Below are positions 18,984 through 28,869 of a stretch of DNA of 64,000 nt, one piece after another; positions within the stretch are counted from its first letter, which is position 1; each line of letters opens with the position of its first letter. The translations under genes were made by a program, and so were the position numbers. The notes beneath the pieces are model-generated. The model worked only from the letters and a program-made list of their open reading frames with translations. It made no database searches and was not told the DNA's origin. The stretch spans positions 89,813 through 153,812 of the forward strand of contig NZ_FMYO01000007.1 of the NCBI RefSeq assembly GCF_900096895.1, written 5' to 3'. This stretch comes from Acinetobacter kookii (GTDB lineage Bacteria > Pseudomonadota > Gammaproteobacteria > Pseudomonadales > Moraxellaceae).

Positions 18984-19532
18984 TTAATCGGTGCTTTTAG
19001 AAGCTTGCAGAGCCATTGCACGTTGCACACGCTGCTGATAATCATGGATGCCGGCCAGTTCTGAATCGCTGGCACAGCTGGCTTGAATCTTGGCAGCGTA
19101 GTCCGCAAAACTTGAAACCACCTTGGCGGGCACACCTATCGCCACACTGTTGTCCGGAATATCTTTGGTCACTACCGAACCGGCACCAATCACCACATTG
19201 GAACCAATCTTCACCCCCGGCATAACAATCGTATTGACCCCGATAAACACATGCGAACCGACCTGAATCGGGGCAAAGCGTTGATAGCGTTTGCCGTGCT
19301 GGTCTTTGACCAGACAGGTACTGCCATCATGAGTGATGAATTTCACCCCGGAAGTTACCGTAACATGATCGCCAATAGCAATCAGAAAGGGTTCCGAGCC
19401 CCAGCTTTTAATATAAATTCGGCAATGTTCACCTACGCTGACCCCTTTTTTCCGCGCATAAGCCACACTGCCTTTGGCCATAAAATAGACCAGGTCAAAG
19501 AGTGTATTGAAGACGGATTTTATCAATGCCAT
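18984..19532 (-). CDS. Hexapeptide-repeat acyltransferase
   Basis: About 182 residues. An N-terminal amphipathic segment is followed by a left-handed beta-helix with VTSGVKFITHDGST (His of the active site), IGVNTIVMPGVKIGSNVVIGAGSVVTKDIPDNSVAIGVPAK. This is the xenobiotic/CatB-like sugar O-acetyltransferase pattern. I placed the start at the second ATG (19532) because AAAGG lies at a normal distance from it; the first ATG, two codons upstream, is too close. It probably O-acetylates a capsule sugar. Confidence 0.78.
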   Translation of the reverse strand: MALIKSVFNTLFDLVYFMAKGSVAYARKKGVSVGEHCRIYIKSWGSEPFLIAIGDHVTVTSGVKFITHDGSTCLVKDQHGKRYQRFAPIQVGSHVFIGVNTIVMPGVKIGSNVVIGAGSVVTKDIPDNSVAIGVPAKVVSSFADYAAKIQASCASDSELAGIHDYQQRVQRAMALQASKSTD

Positions 19533-19625
19533 GCGCATGACCTTTAGAGCAGCAAAACAAAAAATGCGAGAAGTGGGCTATTTTACGCCTAAATTGGCGT
19601 CAGGCATATAATTGCGTTGCCAGGC

Positions 19626-20213
19626 TTATTTGATTTTTCTGGCAGGAATGCCGACATATATTCCCGGCTCGGCAAGCGTTTTGGAAACCAGACTGCACGC
19701 TCCAATTACACTGTTGTCCGGAATCTCGACGCCATCTAGAACCGTCACCCGGGCACCCAGCCAGATATTTTCCCCCAGGCTGACCCCCTGCTTGGTAATC
19801 TGGTCTTTCACCAAGATATCCGGATCATCAAATTTATGGTTACTGGCAATAATGATACTTTGCGTGCCAATACGGGTATTGTCGCCAATGCTGACTCCAC
19901 CACAGCCATTGATAAATGACTTGGAATTGATGCTGACATCCTGACCAATACTGATATTGCCACCAAAACATTTGATATAACAACTTTCACCAATAAAGCT
20001 GTTGTCGGCAATGCTGAGCGTTGCGCCTGATTCCACAATCAGGCTGACCTGATCGCCGATATAGACATTTTTACCCATACGCACCTGACCTGCAATTTCA
20101 AGCGTAGTGCCTTTGCCAAAATATTTAAACCGGGTAGCAAAGGCCTGATTATAAACAACCTTGCGGCATTGTGCAGTGAACCAGTTCATGAGTTTTAAAG
20201 CTTTAAAAAACAT
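19626..20213 (-). CDS. Hexapeptide-repeat acyltransferase
   Basis: About 195 residues. The beta-helix spans from about residue 40 to the C-terminus, including IGDNTRIGTQSIIIASNHKFDD (active-site His), IGENIWLGARVTVLDGVEIPDNSVIGACSLVSK-like repeats and IYVGIPARKIK. It belongs to the colanic acid/NodL-type acyltransferases and so probably acetylates a capsule sugar. Its ATG at 20213 overlaps the flippase stop (TGATG). Two such acyltransferases in tandem plus a SAT-like one suggest a polymer with more than one acylation, or that one is a side-group transferase. Confidence 0.78.
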   Translation of the reverse strand: MFFKALKLMNWFTAQCRKVVYNQAFATRFKYFGKGTTLEIAGQVRMGKNVYIGDQVSLIVESGATLSIADNSFIGESCYIKCFGGNISIGQDVSINSKSFINGCGGVSIGDNTRIGTQSIIIASNHKFDDPDILVKDQITKQGVSLGENIWLGARVTVLDGVEIPDNSVIGACSLVSKTLAEPGIYVGIPARKIK

Positions 20214-21385
20214 CACTTTTTGCTACTCCACACAGAGAATAAAATGGCAAAGTTATAAAAAATCAGGGCAACCGGCACGGCAAGCAGCATATAGATCTTA
20301 TCTTCTACCAGTAGATACAGGCCGAAAAATAAAACGAATTTAATCAATAACTCAATAATCTGCAATCTAAACAGCACATGGCTACTACGCTGTGCAATCA
20401 GGAAGGCAGAACTGGGCGGATTACAAAAAATGGCCCAATAGCCCAAGGCCAAAATCTGGAAATAGGTAGAGATGCCGACCCAGTCTTTGCCAAATACCCA
20501 TAAATACAGCGATTCTGGCAGCACAAAAAACACGGCAAACAGCGGCAAAGACAGCAGACTCAGCAGTACACTGCTTTTCAGGGCTTCCTGACTATTTTCC
20601 AGATGTTTAAATTTGCGGATAAAGAACTGGCGAATGGTTTGCGACATTAAATTAATCGGCACCCGCAAAGTCCGCTCCACAATGGCATAAAAGCCCATCG
20701 CCTGCACACCGACAAAATGCGAGACCACATAATAAGGCAAGTTATGCGAAAAGCTGTTCAGCAAGGCATGTGGCGTATTGGAATAAATAAAATCCTGATA
20801 GTGCTTAAATGCCTGCCAACTGACCTGATAAAGCTGATTTTTTACAATATAAATCAATATAAACAGCAGCATCAGCACTGAACTGACACTGTAACTGTTG
20901 ACCAGGCTGATGCTCATCAACAAGGGCAAACCCAGCTGTACCAGCACCACAATCAGGCTACGCAAAATATTCAGTCCGGCACAGAAATATTCGGCATGCG
21001 CGGCAAATTTATAGTTATAGATAGTTTGAATCAGGGTATTGGCCAACACACCGCTACAAATGGCAACCACCACAGCCGCATTAAAAATAAAACTTAAGAT
21101 GATGGCACTGACCGCCACAATAGCTGTGGAGAACATCGTCCCTTCAAAGATCAGGCTTTTTTTGTCCTGCTCTTCCGCGACCAGTAAGGCTTGATCGAGA
21201 CGCAAATTGGCAATGGTCGATAAAACGCTGACCACAGCCAATGCGATGCCATATTCACCAAAATCCTGCACCGAATAAAGACGCGTTAAAAAAGGAAGTG
21301 CGATAAATGTAATTATCGCACCTACCAATAAACTCGACGTGATTAAGCCAATCGACTGATATTTGGCAAAAATACGCGCAATCAT
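20213..21385 (-). CDS. wzx: Wzx-type flippase of the MOP superfamily (first of two)
   Basis: A 390-residue polytopic membrane protein with 10 to 12 predicted spans, starting [19 protein letters not shown] and containing [20 protein letters not shown], the typical opening of O-antigen/capsule flippases. It should move the undecaprenyl-linked repeat unit across the inner membrane. It is coupled by ATGA to the upstream epimerase and by TGATG to the downstream acyltransferase. Codon and base use match the surrounding capsule genes and differ from the AT-rich second flippase at 8973-10256. Confidence 0.85.
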   Translation of the reverse strand: MIARIFAKYQSIGLITSSLLVGAIITFIALPFLTRLYSVQDFGEYGIALAVVSVLSTIANLRLDQALLVAEEQDKKSLIFEGTMFSTAIVAVSAIILSFIFNAAVVVAICSGVLANTLIQTIYNYKFAAHAEYFCAGLNILRSLIVVLVQLGLPLLMSISLVNSYSVSSVLMLLFILIYIVKNQLYQVSWQAFKHYQDFIYSNTPHALLNSFSHNLPYYVVSHFVGVQAMGFYAIVERTLRVPINLMSQTIRQFFIRKFKHLENSQEALKSSVLLSLLSLPLFAVFFVLPESLYLWVFGKDWVGISTYFQILALGYWAIFCNPPSSAFLIAQRSSHVLFRLQIIELLIKFVLFFGLYLLVEDKIYMLLAVPVALIFYNFAILFSVWSSKK

Positions 21386-22407
21386 GTCAGATTTTTAACG
21401 TACCAGCGCATGGCCAGCTGAATACCGGCATCAATTCGAAACTCAGGTGCATAACCCAGGGCTTGTTCAATTTTGGCAATGCTGGCTTGGGAGTGACGTA
21501 CATCTCCGGCACGGAAGTCACGGTATACGGCATCTTTCGTATAGTTCACGCCATTTTCAGCCAATGCAGCCTGAATCGCACGATACAAGTCATTCAAGGT
21601 GGTACGGTCACCCACTGCGACGTTATAGACCTGATTTTTTGCGGCATCATCGGCTGTGGTCGCTGCCAGAATATTGGCTTGGACCGTATTATCGATAAAG
21701 CAGAAATCACGGCTGGTTTCGCCATCACCATTAATGAATACATCATCACCGGCAATCATGGCTGCGGTCCATTTCGGAATCACCGCCGCATAGGCTCCGT
21801 TTGGATCCTGACGCTTGCCAAAGACATTAAAGTAGCGCAAACCAATCGCTTTAAAACCATAAGTTCGGGCAAAGACTTCAGCATACAGCTCATTTACATA
21901 TTTGGTGACCGCATAAGGCGAAAGTGGCTTGCCGATATTTTCTTCAACTTTAGGTAGTGCCGGATGGTCACCATAAGTTGAACTACTGGCGGCATAGGTA
22001 AAGCTAGAGACTTTGGCATCACGTGCAGCCGTCAGCATGTTCAGGAAGCCGCTGATATTGGTGGCATTAGTGGTAATCGGATCAGCAATCGAACGTGGTA
22101 CTGAACCCAGAGCGGCTTCATGCAAGACATAATCCACGCCGGCACAGGCTTTTTGGCAATCTTCCAAATTACGAATATCGCCTTCATAGAAGGTGAATTT
22201 TGCCCATTGCACCGCACTGACCAATGACTGTACTTCATCTAAGTTATATTGATGACCGGTAGCGAAGTTATCCAAACCAATAACAGTTTGATCAAGTTTT
22301 AACAGTGTTTCTAACAGATTGGAGCCAATAAAACCGGCAACCCCCGTGACCAGCCACGTTTTCGGTGCTTGCTTTAACTGTTCACAAACCAGCTGATATT
22401 GACTCAT
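21382..22407 (-). CDS. tviC: UDP-N-acetylhexosamine(uronate) 4-epimerase (TviC/WbpP-like)
   Basis: An extended SDR of about 341 residues: [14 protein letters not shown] (NAD loop), [14 protein letters not shown], a serine-rich [11 protein letters not shown] catalytic block and [13 protein letters not shown] (YxxxK). ALGSVPRS and the N-terminal extension are characteristic of WbpP/TviC enzymes acting on UDP-GlcNAc or UDP-GlcNAcA. With the dehydrogenase directly upstream it should give UDP-GalNAcA. I chose the ATG at 22407, preceded by AGGAAG, over one six codons earlier. In A. baumannii nomenclature this is often called gne2. Confidence 0.9.
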   Translation of the reverse strand: MSQYQLVCEQLKQAPKTWLVTGVAGFIGSNLLETLLKLDQTVIGLDNFATGHQYNLDEVQSLVSAVQWAKFTFYEGDIRNLEDCQKACAGVDYVLHEAALGSVPRSIADPITTNATNISGFLNMLTAARDAKVSSFTYAASSSTYGDHPALPKVEENIGKPLSPYAVTKYVNELYAEVFARTYGFKAIGLRYFNVFGKRQDPNGAYAAVIPKWTAAMIAGDDVFINGDGETSRDFCFIDNTVQANILAATTADDAAKNQVYNVAVGDRTTLNDLYRAIQAALAENGVNYTKDAVYRDFRAGDVRHSQASIAKIEQALGYAPEFRIDAGIQLAMRWYVKNLT

Positions 22408-22433
22408 GACGATACTTCCTAACACTTTTTAAA

Positions 22434-23711
22434 TTACAAACGAAGATCAGATTCAGACTGTGCAAGTACATATTTCAAATCATATAAAACATGTTCCGCT
22501 TTGCCCAAGGCACGAATTTTCTCTACGCCCATCTCTTTAAACTGATGATGTGCCACCGCCAGAATAATGGCGTCATAGCTGTTTTCTGTTAATGTCGAAA
22601 CAGGATCAATCCCATATTCATGCTCGGCCTCGGCACGATCTACCCATGGGTCATAAACATCTACATTCACGTGATATTCTTTCAGTTCATTGACGATATC
22701 AATAATGCGGGTATTACGGATATCCGGACAGTTTTCTTTAAAACTTAAGCCTAAAATCAGCACCTTGGCATCTTCCACCTGAATGCGCTTTTTCAGCATG
22801 CCTTTCACTAACTGAGTCACCACATAGGCGCCCATACCATCATTCAAACGGCGGCCAGCCAAGATGATTTCAGGGTGATAACCAATCGCTTGCGCTTTAT
22901 GGGTGAGATAGTACGGATCGACCCCGATACAGTGCCCGCCGACCAGACCCGGACGAAACGGCAGGAAGTTCCATTTCGTGCCTGCAGCCTCAAGTACCGC
23001 TTCAGTATCAATCTCCATTTTATTGAAGATCAAGGCCAGCTCATTAATCAGCGCAATATTGACATCCCGCTGGGTATTTTCAATCACCTTTGCCGCTTCA
23101 GCCACTTTAATGCTGGATGCCTTATGAGTGCCGGCTTCAATAATCAGGTTATAGACCTGATCGACAAAATCCGCGACTTCAGGCGTAGAACCTGAAGTGA
23201 TTTTAAGAATATTGGTCACGCGGTGCAATTTGTCACCCGGATTAATGCGCTCTGGGCTATAACCCGCAAAGAAATCCTGATTGAATTTTAGACCGGATAC
23301 TTTTTCCAATTCAGGAATGCAGACTTCTTCAGTGGCTCCCGGATAAACCGTTGACTCATAAACAACAATATCGCCTTTTTTCAGAACTTTACCAATACTT
23401 TGCGAGGCTTTGACCAGTGGCGTCAGATCCGGCTGTTTATATTCATCAATCGGGGTCGGCACCGTCACAATAAAGAAGTTGCAGTCGTTTAGATCTTCTA
23501 GATTTGCAGTATAGGTTAAATGAGTAGATTGTTTTAATTCTTCAGGCGAGACCTCTAAGGTATGGTCTTGACCGCTTTTTAATTCATCAATACGCTTTTG
23601 ATGAATATCGAAACCAACAACAGAAACCTGTTTTCCAAACTCTACAGCTAAGGGTAAACCGACATAACCTAGCCCAATAATTGCTATTTTCAGTTCAGAG
23701 AGTTGTAACAT
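22434..23711 (-). CDS. tviB: UDP-N-acetylglucosamine 6-dehydrogenase (TviB/WbpA/Gna type)
   Basis: A 425-residue NAD-dependent sugar-nucleotide dehydrogenase that oxidises UDP-GlcNAc to UDP-GlcNAc[17 protein letters not shown] binds [14 protein letters not shown] is typical of the Vi-type (TviB) branch, and [16 protein letters not shown] contains the catalytic Cys. It is the promoter-proximal gene of the minus-strand capsule transcript, facing wza across a 388-base gap. A. baumannii K loci carry the same gene, called gna, at this position. Confidence 0.92.
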   Translation of the reverse strand: MLQLSELKIAIIGLGYVGLPLAVEFGKQVSVVGFDIHQKRIDELKSGQDHTLEVSPEELKQSTHLTYTANLEDLNDCNFFIVTVPTPIDEYKQPDLTPLVKASQSIGKVLKKGDIVVYESTVYPGATEEVCIPELEKVSGLKFNQDFFAGYSPERINPGDKLHRVTNILKITSGSTPEVADFVDQVYNLIIEAGTHKASSIKVAEAAKVIENTQRDVNIALINELALIFNKMEIDTEAVLEAAGTKWNFLPFRPGLVGGHCIGVDPYYLTHKAQAIGYHPEIILAGRRLNDGMGAYVVTQLVKGMLKKRIQVEDAKVLILGLSFKENCPDIRNTRIIDIVNELKEYHVNVDVYDPWVDRAEAEHEYGIDPVSTLTENSYDAIILAVAHHQFKEMGVEKIRALGKAEHVLYDLKYVLAQSESDLRL

Positions 23712-24099
23712 ATAGAAGCCTATGCGATCGATGAATTCTTGATCATCGTGACGTTGTAAATAGCATTATAATATAACAGAAATTGCAGTAATTTTAATTG
23801 TAAAATATTGTCTTTATAGGAGAGATCATTCAAACGGGCAATTTATGCCAATCTTAAAATCAGGGTTGATAAACGCCAAAAACATCACACAATAAATAAA
23901 TTTAATTTTCTTGCTATTTCTTATTTAAAGATAACCCAGTAGTATTTCCACACCTATACCCAACATCTTACGATTCAACAACATCTTAAACTAGGTAACA
24001 AAACATTAATGGTATAAAATATTATTGTTCAAATTTCATTTATTGGACAAGTTACGCCCATATATTAATTTCAAATTATTTTTATAAACAGGATTTCGA
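23712..24099. promoter_or_regulatory. Divergent intergenic region between tviB and wza
   Basis: The gap must hold the promoters of both the biosynthesis operon (leftward) and wza-wzb-wzc (rightward). It is AT-rich, with several TATAAT-like stretches (for example near 23768 and 24012), but I could not single out a convincing promoter pair. No JUMPstart/ops element was found on either strand. Confidence 0.5.
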
Positions 24100-25203
24100 G
24101 TGAGTTACTACCGTTATAGCGTTATGTTTGCACTGAGTTTAGGAATGACTGGTTGTGCAATCACTTCTGGTTTACAAACTTATGATTTACCTAGTGAAGG
24201 GGTTTATCAAACGGATTTGGGCACTCAAGTCAATGTAATCAAACTCACTCAAGAATCGCTGTTTGCCGTGCAGCCGGCTGAAATTAATATTCGTCAGGAT
24301 TATGCCCATTTATTTCATACTTCCCATAAAAATTATAAATTGAGTCCCGGAGATATTCTTTCCATTTATCTTTGGGCCTATCCTGAAATTACTCCACCGA
24401 CCAATACAATTAATAATGAACAAGCCGTTCAGGCCAACGGTTATCAAATTGACCAAAATGGCTACATCCAGTTTCCCATGATTGGACGTTATAAAGCCGC
24501 AGGAAAGTCATTGACTCAGGTCAACCAGGAGTTACGTAGCCAACTTTCCCATTATTTAAAAACCCCGGATGTGATTGCCCGGGTATTGTCTTATCAAGGT
24601 CAACGCTTTTCCGTGCAAGGCAATGTGATGAAAGGCGGACAATTTGCGCTTAGCGATCAACCTGTCAGCGTATATACGGCTTTAGGTATGGCAGGTGGGG
24701 TGAATTCCCAGCAAGGGGATAATGCTTCTATTACGCTGGTCAGACAAGGTCGTAGCTATCAGCTCAATAGTATTGAGCTGGAAAAAGCCGGACTGTCCTT
24801 ACATAACCTGCTGCTCCAACCCAATGACACTTTATATGTCAATTCACGTGAAAACCAAAAAGTTTATGTGATGGGTGAATCGGGTAAAAACCAATCTCTG
24901 CCAATGCGCGATCAGGGCATGAGTTTAAGTGATGTTTTAGGTGAAAGTTTAGGTTTAAATCCGCTGTCTGCGAGCCGAAGTAAGATTTATGTGGTTCGCA
25001 GCAATGCCGGGGATAGCTCTACAGAAGTTTATCAATTGGATTTAACCAGTATTGCCGATTTTGGTTTAGCCAATAAGTTCAAGATGCGTAGCAATGATAT
25101 TGTCTATGTCGATGCTTCTGGCCTGGCGCGTTGGCAACGTATAATTAACCAGATGGTGCCTTTTTCTAGCCTAGTTAATACAGCTAATAATTTGGGCAAC
25201 TAA
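24100..25203 (+). CDS. wza: Outer-membrane polysaccharide export lipoprotein Wza
   Basis: Forms the outer-membrane channel through which capsule leaves the cell. 367 residues from a GTG start, with AGGA upstream at 24090-24093. A lipoprotein signal ends LGMTGC with Cys19 as the lipidated residue. The Poly_export (PES) domain follows (YKLSPGDILSIYLWAYPE, near residues 78-95), then SLBB repeats (FSVQGNVMKGGQF; VYVMGESGKN) and a C-terminal amphipathic helix region near 348-362 expected to cross the outer membrane. wzb starts one base after its stop. Confidence 0.96.
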   Translation: MSYYRYSVMFALSLGMTGCAITSGLQTYDLPSEGVYQTDLGTQVNVIKLTQESLFAVQPAEINIRQDYAHLFHTSHKNYKLSPGDILSIYLWAYPEITPPTNTINNEQAVQANGYQIDQNGYIQFPMIGRYKAAGKSLTQVNQELRSQLSHYLKTPDVIARVLSYQGQRFSVQGNVMKGGQFALSDQPVSVYTALGMAGGVNSQQGDNASITLVRQGRSYQLNSIELEKAGLSLHNLLLQPNDTLYVNSRENQKVYVMGESGKNQSLPMRDQGMSLSDVLGESLGLNPLSASRSKIYVVRSNAGDSSTEVYQLDLTSIADFGLANKFKMRSNDIVYVDASGLARWQRIINQMVPFSSLVNTANNLGN

Positions 25204-25204
25204 T

Positions 25205-25633
25205 ATGAATATTCAAAATATTCTTGTGGTTTGTGTAGGCAATATCTGTCGTAGTCCGATGGCTGAATATTTTTTAAAACAGCAGTATCAGCAACTACAT
25301 ATTGAGTCTGCAGGTATTTCCGGTTTAACCGGTCATGCGGCGGATCCAAAAGCCACCCTTTGTATGCAGCGCCTAGGCATTGATATGAGCGCGCATATTG
25401 CCAAAAAGCTGAACGCCAATCTGATTAAAAAGGCCGATCTGATTTTAGTCATGAGCCAAAATCAGCAAAAGCATATAGAGCAGACCTGGCCTTTTGCGAA
25501 AGGAAAAACTTTTCGCTTAGGGCATTGGCAAGGCAAAAACGTTCCTGACCCTTACCAGCATGAGCAATTGGTCTTTGATGAAACCTGTCAGTTAATACAG
25601 GATTGTATTAGTGACTGGACACAACATATTTAA
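25205..25633 (+). CDS. wzb: Low-molecular-weight protein tyrosine phosphatase Wzb
   Basis: Dephosphorylates the C-terminal tyrosines of Wzc, allowing the cycle needed for capsule polymerisation and export. A 142-residue cytoplasmic enzyme with the P-loop CVGNICRS: nucleophile Cys10 and Arg16. The general-acid Asp lies in VPDPY near residue 117. Normal length. It is between wza (one-base gap) and wzc (18-base gap). Confidence 0.96.
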   Translation: MNIQNILVVCVGNICRSPMAEYFLKQQYQQLHIESAGISGLTGHAADPKATLCMQRLGIDMSAHIAKKLNANLIKKADLILVMSQNQQKHIEQTWPFAKGKTFRLGHWQGKNVPDPYQHEQLVFDETCQLIQDCISDWTQHI

Positions 25634-25651
25634 CTTTTTGATAGCAAAATT

Positions 25652-27844
25652 ATGAGCCAAAATACCAATACTGAAGATACCATTGACTTAAAAGAACTCT
25701 TCTTTTCACTCATAGCTCAATGGAAACTTATCGCACTCTGCATCATTTTAAGTCTGGTTTCTGCACTGTTATATTTAAGAACAACACCGGATACCTATTC
25801 AGTGGATGCCTTGGTACAAGTCGAAGAAAGTAAAGGTACCTCTGCAGCTTTATTGGGTGATTTATCAAATTTGATTGAGCAGAAGCAACCTGCTCAAACT
25901 GAAATTGAACTGCTCAAATCACGTTTAGTACTTGGCTCTGTCATTAAAAACCTAAACCTGGATTTAAAGATTTCCGGGACAGAAAACGGTTTTTTTGATC
26001 GCTTGTTAAATCCACATGATTATCAAACCCAATATCAAAATAAATCTGTGTTATTTAAGGATGATGCCCAGTCATTTGAGGTTCGCAAGTTTGAAGTTCC
26101 AGCCGACTACTTAGACAAGGATCTGCTGCTTGATTTTAATGCCAATAAATTCATTCTAACGGATGCAGAAACCCAGCAAGTGGTTTTTACTGGACTCACC
26201 AATCAAGAGAACCACCATAGTTCAGAGTTTGGAACATGGAAAGTGGCTATTTATACTCAAGATCAACTCAAAGACACTTATAATATTGAAAAAATGTCTT
26301 TACCTGCAGCAATGCTTTCAATTACAGAGAATTATTCTGTGGCTGAAAAAGGTAAATTGACTGGCATCTTGGGTCTAAATTATCAAGGTCAGGACAAAGA
26401 ACATATCACCAAAGTCCTCAACTCGATTCTGGTTGCCTATAGCCATCAAAACATTGAACGCCGTTCCGCTGAAACTGCACAAACACTTAAATTTCTTGAA
26501 GAACAGTTACCGGAATTAAAGCAGCAGCTTGATGGGGCTGAACGAGAATTCAACAAATTCCGTCAACAATATAATACTGTTGATGTAACCAAAGAATCCG
26601 AACTGTATTTGACCCAGAGCATTCAGCTTGAAACCTCTAAAGCTGAACTGGAACAGAAACTGGCGGAAGCTTCTGCAAAATACACCAGTGAACATCCAGT
26701 GATGGAACAGATGAATGCTCAACTGGGCGCAATCAACAAAAAAATTGGTGAGCTGAATGGCACCTTAAAACAGTTGCCTGATTTGCAGCGCCGCTATTTG
26801 CAGCTTTACCGTGAAGTTGAAGTCAAACAGCAGCTTTATACCGCCCTGCTTAACTCATACCAGCAATTGCGTATTGCCAAAGCAGGTGAAATTGGCAATG
26901 TTCGGGTTGTGGATACTGCGGTATTACCAATTGAACCGATTAAGCCTAAAAAACTAATTGTATTAATTCTTTCTGTTTTTGTGGGTGGTTTCCTGGGAAC
27001 CTTACTGGCTTTATTACGCAATATGATGCACTCTGGGATTAAAGATTCCGATCAAATTGAAAATGAACTGGATTTGCCGGTCTATGCCACTGTTCCACGT
27101 TCACCGATTCAAGAAAGTCGGATTAAGCTTCTGAAAAAGAAAAAGCACATTCCTATCTTAGCCATTAAAAATAGCGATGATATTGCGATTGAAAGCTTAC
27201 GCAGTATGCGTACCGCCATTCATTTTGCTTTAAGCGAAGCCAAAAACAATATCATCATGATTTCCGGCCCTGCCCCTGAAGTGGGTAAATCTTTTATTTC
27301 AGCCAATTTAGCGACAATTTTGGCGCAAAGCAATAAACGGGTCTTAATTATTGATGGCGATATGCGTCGTGGTTATTTACACAAATATTTCAACCAGGAC
27401 AATCAATCCGGTTTGGCTGAATATTTAAATGGTCAACAAGCACTTGAGAGTATTGTTAAATCCACTGAAGTTCCCCATCTGGATGTGATCACTCGTGGCA
27501 AAAGCCCAGCCAATCCTTCAGAGCTTTTAAGTTCGGCAAAATTTTCGGAACTTTTAGAGCAAATTTCACCCCGCTATGATCATGTTATTATTGATACCCC
27601 ACCTGTACTGGCAGTAACAGACGGTATTATCATTTCACAATATGCGGGTGTGAATTTAGTTATTGCACGATATGCAAAATCGCAGATGAAAGAACTGGAG
27701 TTAACGGTCAATCGTTTTGAACAGGTCAATGTGAAAGTGAATGGCTTTATTCTGAATGATATTCAACGTGGCTCGGGCGCTTATGGCTATGGATATGGCT
27801 ATAACTATGCTTATAGTTATAAGGCTTCGAAAAATAATGATTAA
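25652..27844 (+). CDS. wzc: Capsule tyrosine autokinase Wzc
   Basis: Inner-membrane polysaccharide co-polymerase and bacterial tyrosine kinase that controls chain length and export with Wza and Wzb. 730 residues: membrane span near 30-50, periplasmic Wzz-like domain with coiled coil (about 265-420), second span near 434-453, then the BY-kinase domain. Walker A is GPAPEVGKS at 539-547, Walker A' VLIIDGD at 564-570 and Walker B HVIIDTPP at 644-651. The C-terminal tail (about 710-725) is a tyrosine/glycine cluster, the autophosphorylation site and Wzb substrate. A strong terminator follows at 27882. Confidence 0.96.
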   Translation: MSQNTNTEDTIDLKELFFSLIAQWKLIALCIILSLVSALLYLRTTPDTYSVDALVQVEESKGTSAALLGDLSNLIEQKQPAQTEIELLKSRLVLGSVIKNLNLDLKISGTENGFFDRLLNPHDYQTQYQNKSVLFKDDAQSFEVRKFEVPADYLDKDLLLDFNANKFILTDAETQQVVFTGLTNQENHHSSEFGTWKVAIYTQDQLKDTYNIEKMSLPAAMLSITENYSVAEKGKLTGILGLNYQGQDKEHITKVLNSILVAYSHQNIERRSAETAQTLKFLEEQLPELKQQLDGAEREFNKFRQQYNTVDVTKESELYLTQSIQLETSKAELEQKLAEASAKYTSEHPVMEQMNAQLGAINKKIGELNGTLKQLPDLQRRYLQLYREVEVKQQLYTALLNSYQQLRIAKAGEIGNVRVVDTAVLPIEPIKPKKLIVLILSVFVGGFLGTLLALLRNMMHSGIKDSDQIENELDLPVYATVPRSPIQESRIKLLKKKKHIPILAIKNSDDIAIESLRSMRTAIHFALSEAKNNIIMISGPAPEVGKSFISANLATILAQSNKRVLIIDGDMRRGYLHKYFNQDNQSGLAEYLNGQQALESIVKSTEVPHLDVITRGKSPANPSELLSSAKFSELLEQISPRYDHVIIDTPPVLAVTDGIIISQYAGVNLVIARYAKSQMKELELTVNRFEQVNVKVNGFILNDIQRGSGAYGYGYGYNYAYSYKASKNND

Positions 27845-27881
27845 ATCTGTTTCATGAATATAATTTGAAGCGTTGTAGGCT

Positions 27882-27908
27882 AAAAGCCAGTGGAAATCAC
27901 TGGCTTTT
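27882..27908 (+). terminator. Rho-independent terminator after wzc
   Basis: Eleven-base-pair perfect stem, AAAAGCCAGTG and CACTGGCTTTT, with a GAAAT loop, followed by GTTTTTTAT. It closes the wza-wzb-wzc transcript. Confidence 0.9.
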
Positions 27909-28115
27909 GTTTTTTATAATTATTTTTATAAAAATAAAAAACAGATATTTTATTGTATGAGAAATGTTTTATATATTCAGACTGTTATAGAATAGTTGGG
28001 TTGATAAGAATATATTGGGTTTCTATACACCACGATTCGCTCGAAACGTGCTGGATAGAAAAGTCTGCTAAAATTAATGCAACTTTTTTAATATAAAATG
28101 ATTTTGGGAAAACCT

Positions 28116-28820
28116 ATGAGTAAAGCCTTACCCATCGCTGTCGCTGTTCTTTTAGGCGGTGCTGCACTTGTACCTGTTTATTATGCAACTCAAAACCCGG
28201 CTACTGTGACATCAAAAGCATCAAAAAATGCCTCTGCTGTTGAAAAAATCAGTTATGCGCTCGGTTATGAAGTCGCACATCAAACCCCGCCTGAACTAGA
28301 CATTAACAGCTTTGTTACAGGTGTGCGTGAAGGACATGCTCGTAATAAACCGGCTTATACAGAACAAGAACTTCAACAAGCCTATCAGCAGTTCCAGAAA
28401 GAGATGCAACAGAAACAGCTGGATCAAGCCAAAACAGCTCAATCCTCAAGTGACAATTTCTTGGCTGAAAATGCGAAAAAACCGGGTGTGAAAACCACGG
28501 CTTCAGGCTTGCAGTACAAAATCACCAAAGAAGGTACCGGTAAACAGCCGACCGCAACTTCTGTTGTTACCGTTCATTACAAAGGCCAACTGGTCGATGG
28601 CAAGGTATTTGACAGCTCGATTGAACGTGGACAACCGATTGAATTCCCGCTCAATCAGGTCATTCCGGGTTGGACTGAAGGTCTACAACTGATGAAGGAA
28701 GGCGGTAAAGCTACCCTTTATATTCCTTCACAATTGGGCTACGGCGAACAAGGTGTTCCGGGCATGATTCCTGCCAATAGCACCCTGATTTTTGATGTTG
28801 AACTGATTAAAGTAAAATAA
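28116..28820 (+). CDS. fkpA: FKBP-type peptidyl-prolyl cis-trans isomerase, FkpA-like
   Basis: Periplasmic or inner-membrane-anchored folding factor that isomerises X-Pro bonds. 234 residues from the ATG at 28116, which has GGGAA at a good distance; an ATG six codons upstream lacks a ribosome site. An N-terminal hydrophobic segment (residues 4-24) is a signal anchor or signal peptide. Residues about 40-110 form the helical FKBP_N dimerisation domain ([11 protein letters not shown]). About 128-234 is the FKBP domain ([47 protein letters not shown]). It is the conserved gene flanking wzc in Acinetobacter K loci. Confidence 0.93.
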   Translation: MSKALPIAVAVLLGGAALVPVYYATQNPATVTSKASKNASAVEKISYALGYEVAHQTPPELDINSFVTGVREGHARNKPAYTEQELQQAYQQFQKEMQQKQLDQAKTAQSSSDNFLAENAKKPGVKTTASGLQYKITKEGTGKQPTATSVVTVHYKGQLVDGKVFDSSIERGQPIEFPLNQVIPGWTEGLQLMKEGGKATLYIPSQLGYGEQGVPGMIPANSTLIFDVELIKVK

Positions 28821-28827
28821 AAATTTT

Positions 28828-28849
28828 AAGGAGAGCTTTTGCTCTCCTT
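28828..28849 (+). terminator. Hairpin terminator between the two FKBP genes
   Basis: Nine-base-pair perfect stem AAGGAGAGC and GCTCTCCTT with a TTTT loop, followed by ATTTATCTT. The T-run is weak, so read-through into the second FKBP gene, 21 bases downstream, is possible. Confidence 0.65.
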
Positions 28850-28869
28850 ATTTATCTTGAGATAAGAAA

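Noticed and set aside
21463..21957. Open frame of 164 codons opposite the 4-epimerase
   Set aside because: Antisense shadow; the minus-strand gene has intact SDR motifs throughout.
23712..24099. Possible JUMPstart/ops element before the capsule operon
   Set aside because: Searched both strands for the GGCGGTAG core and found none.
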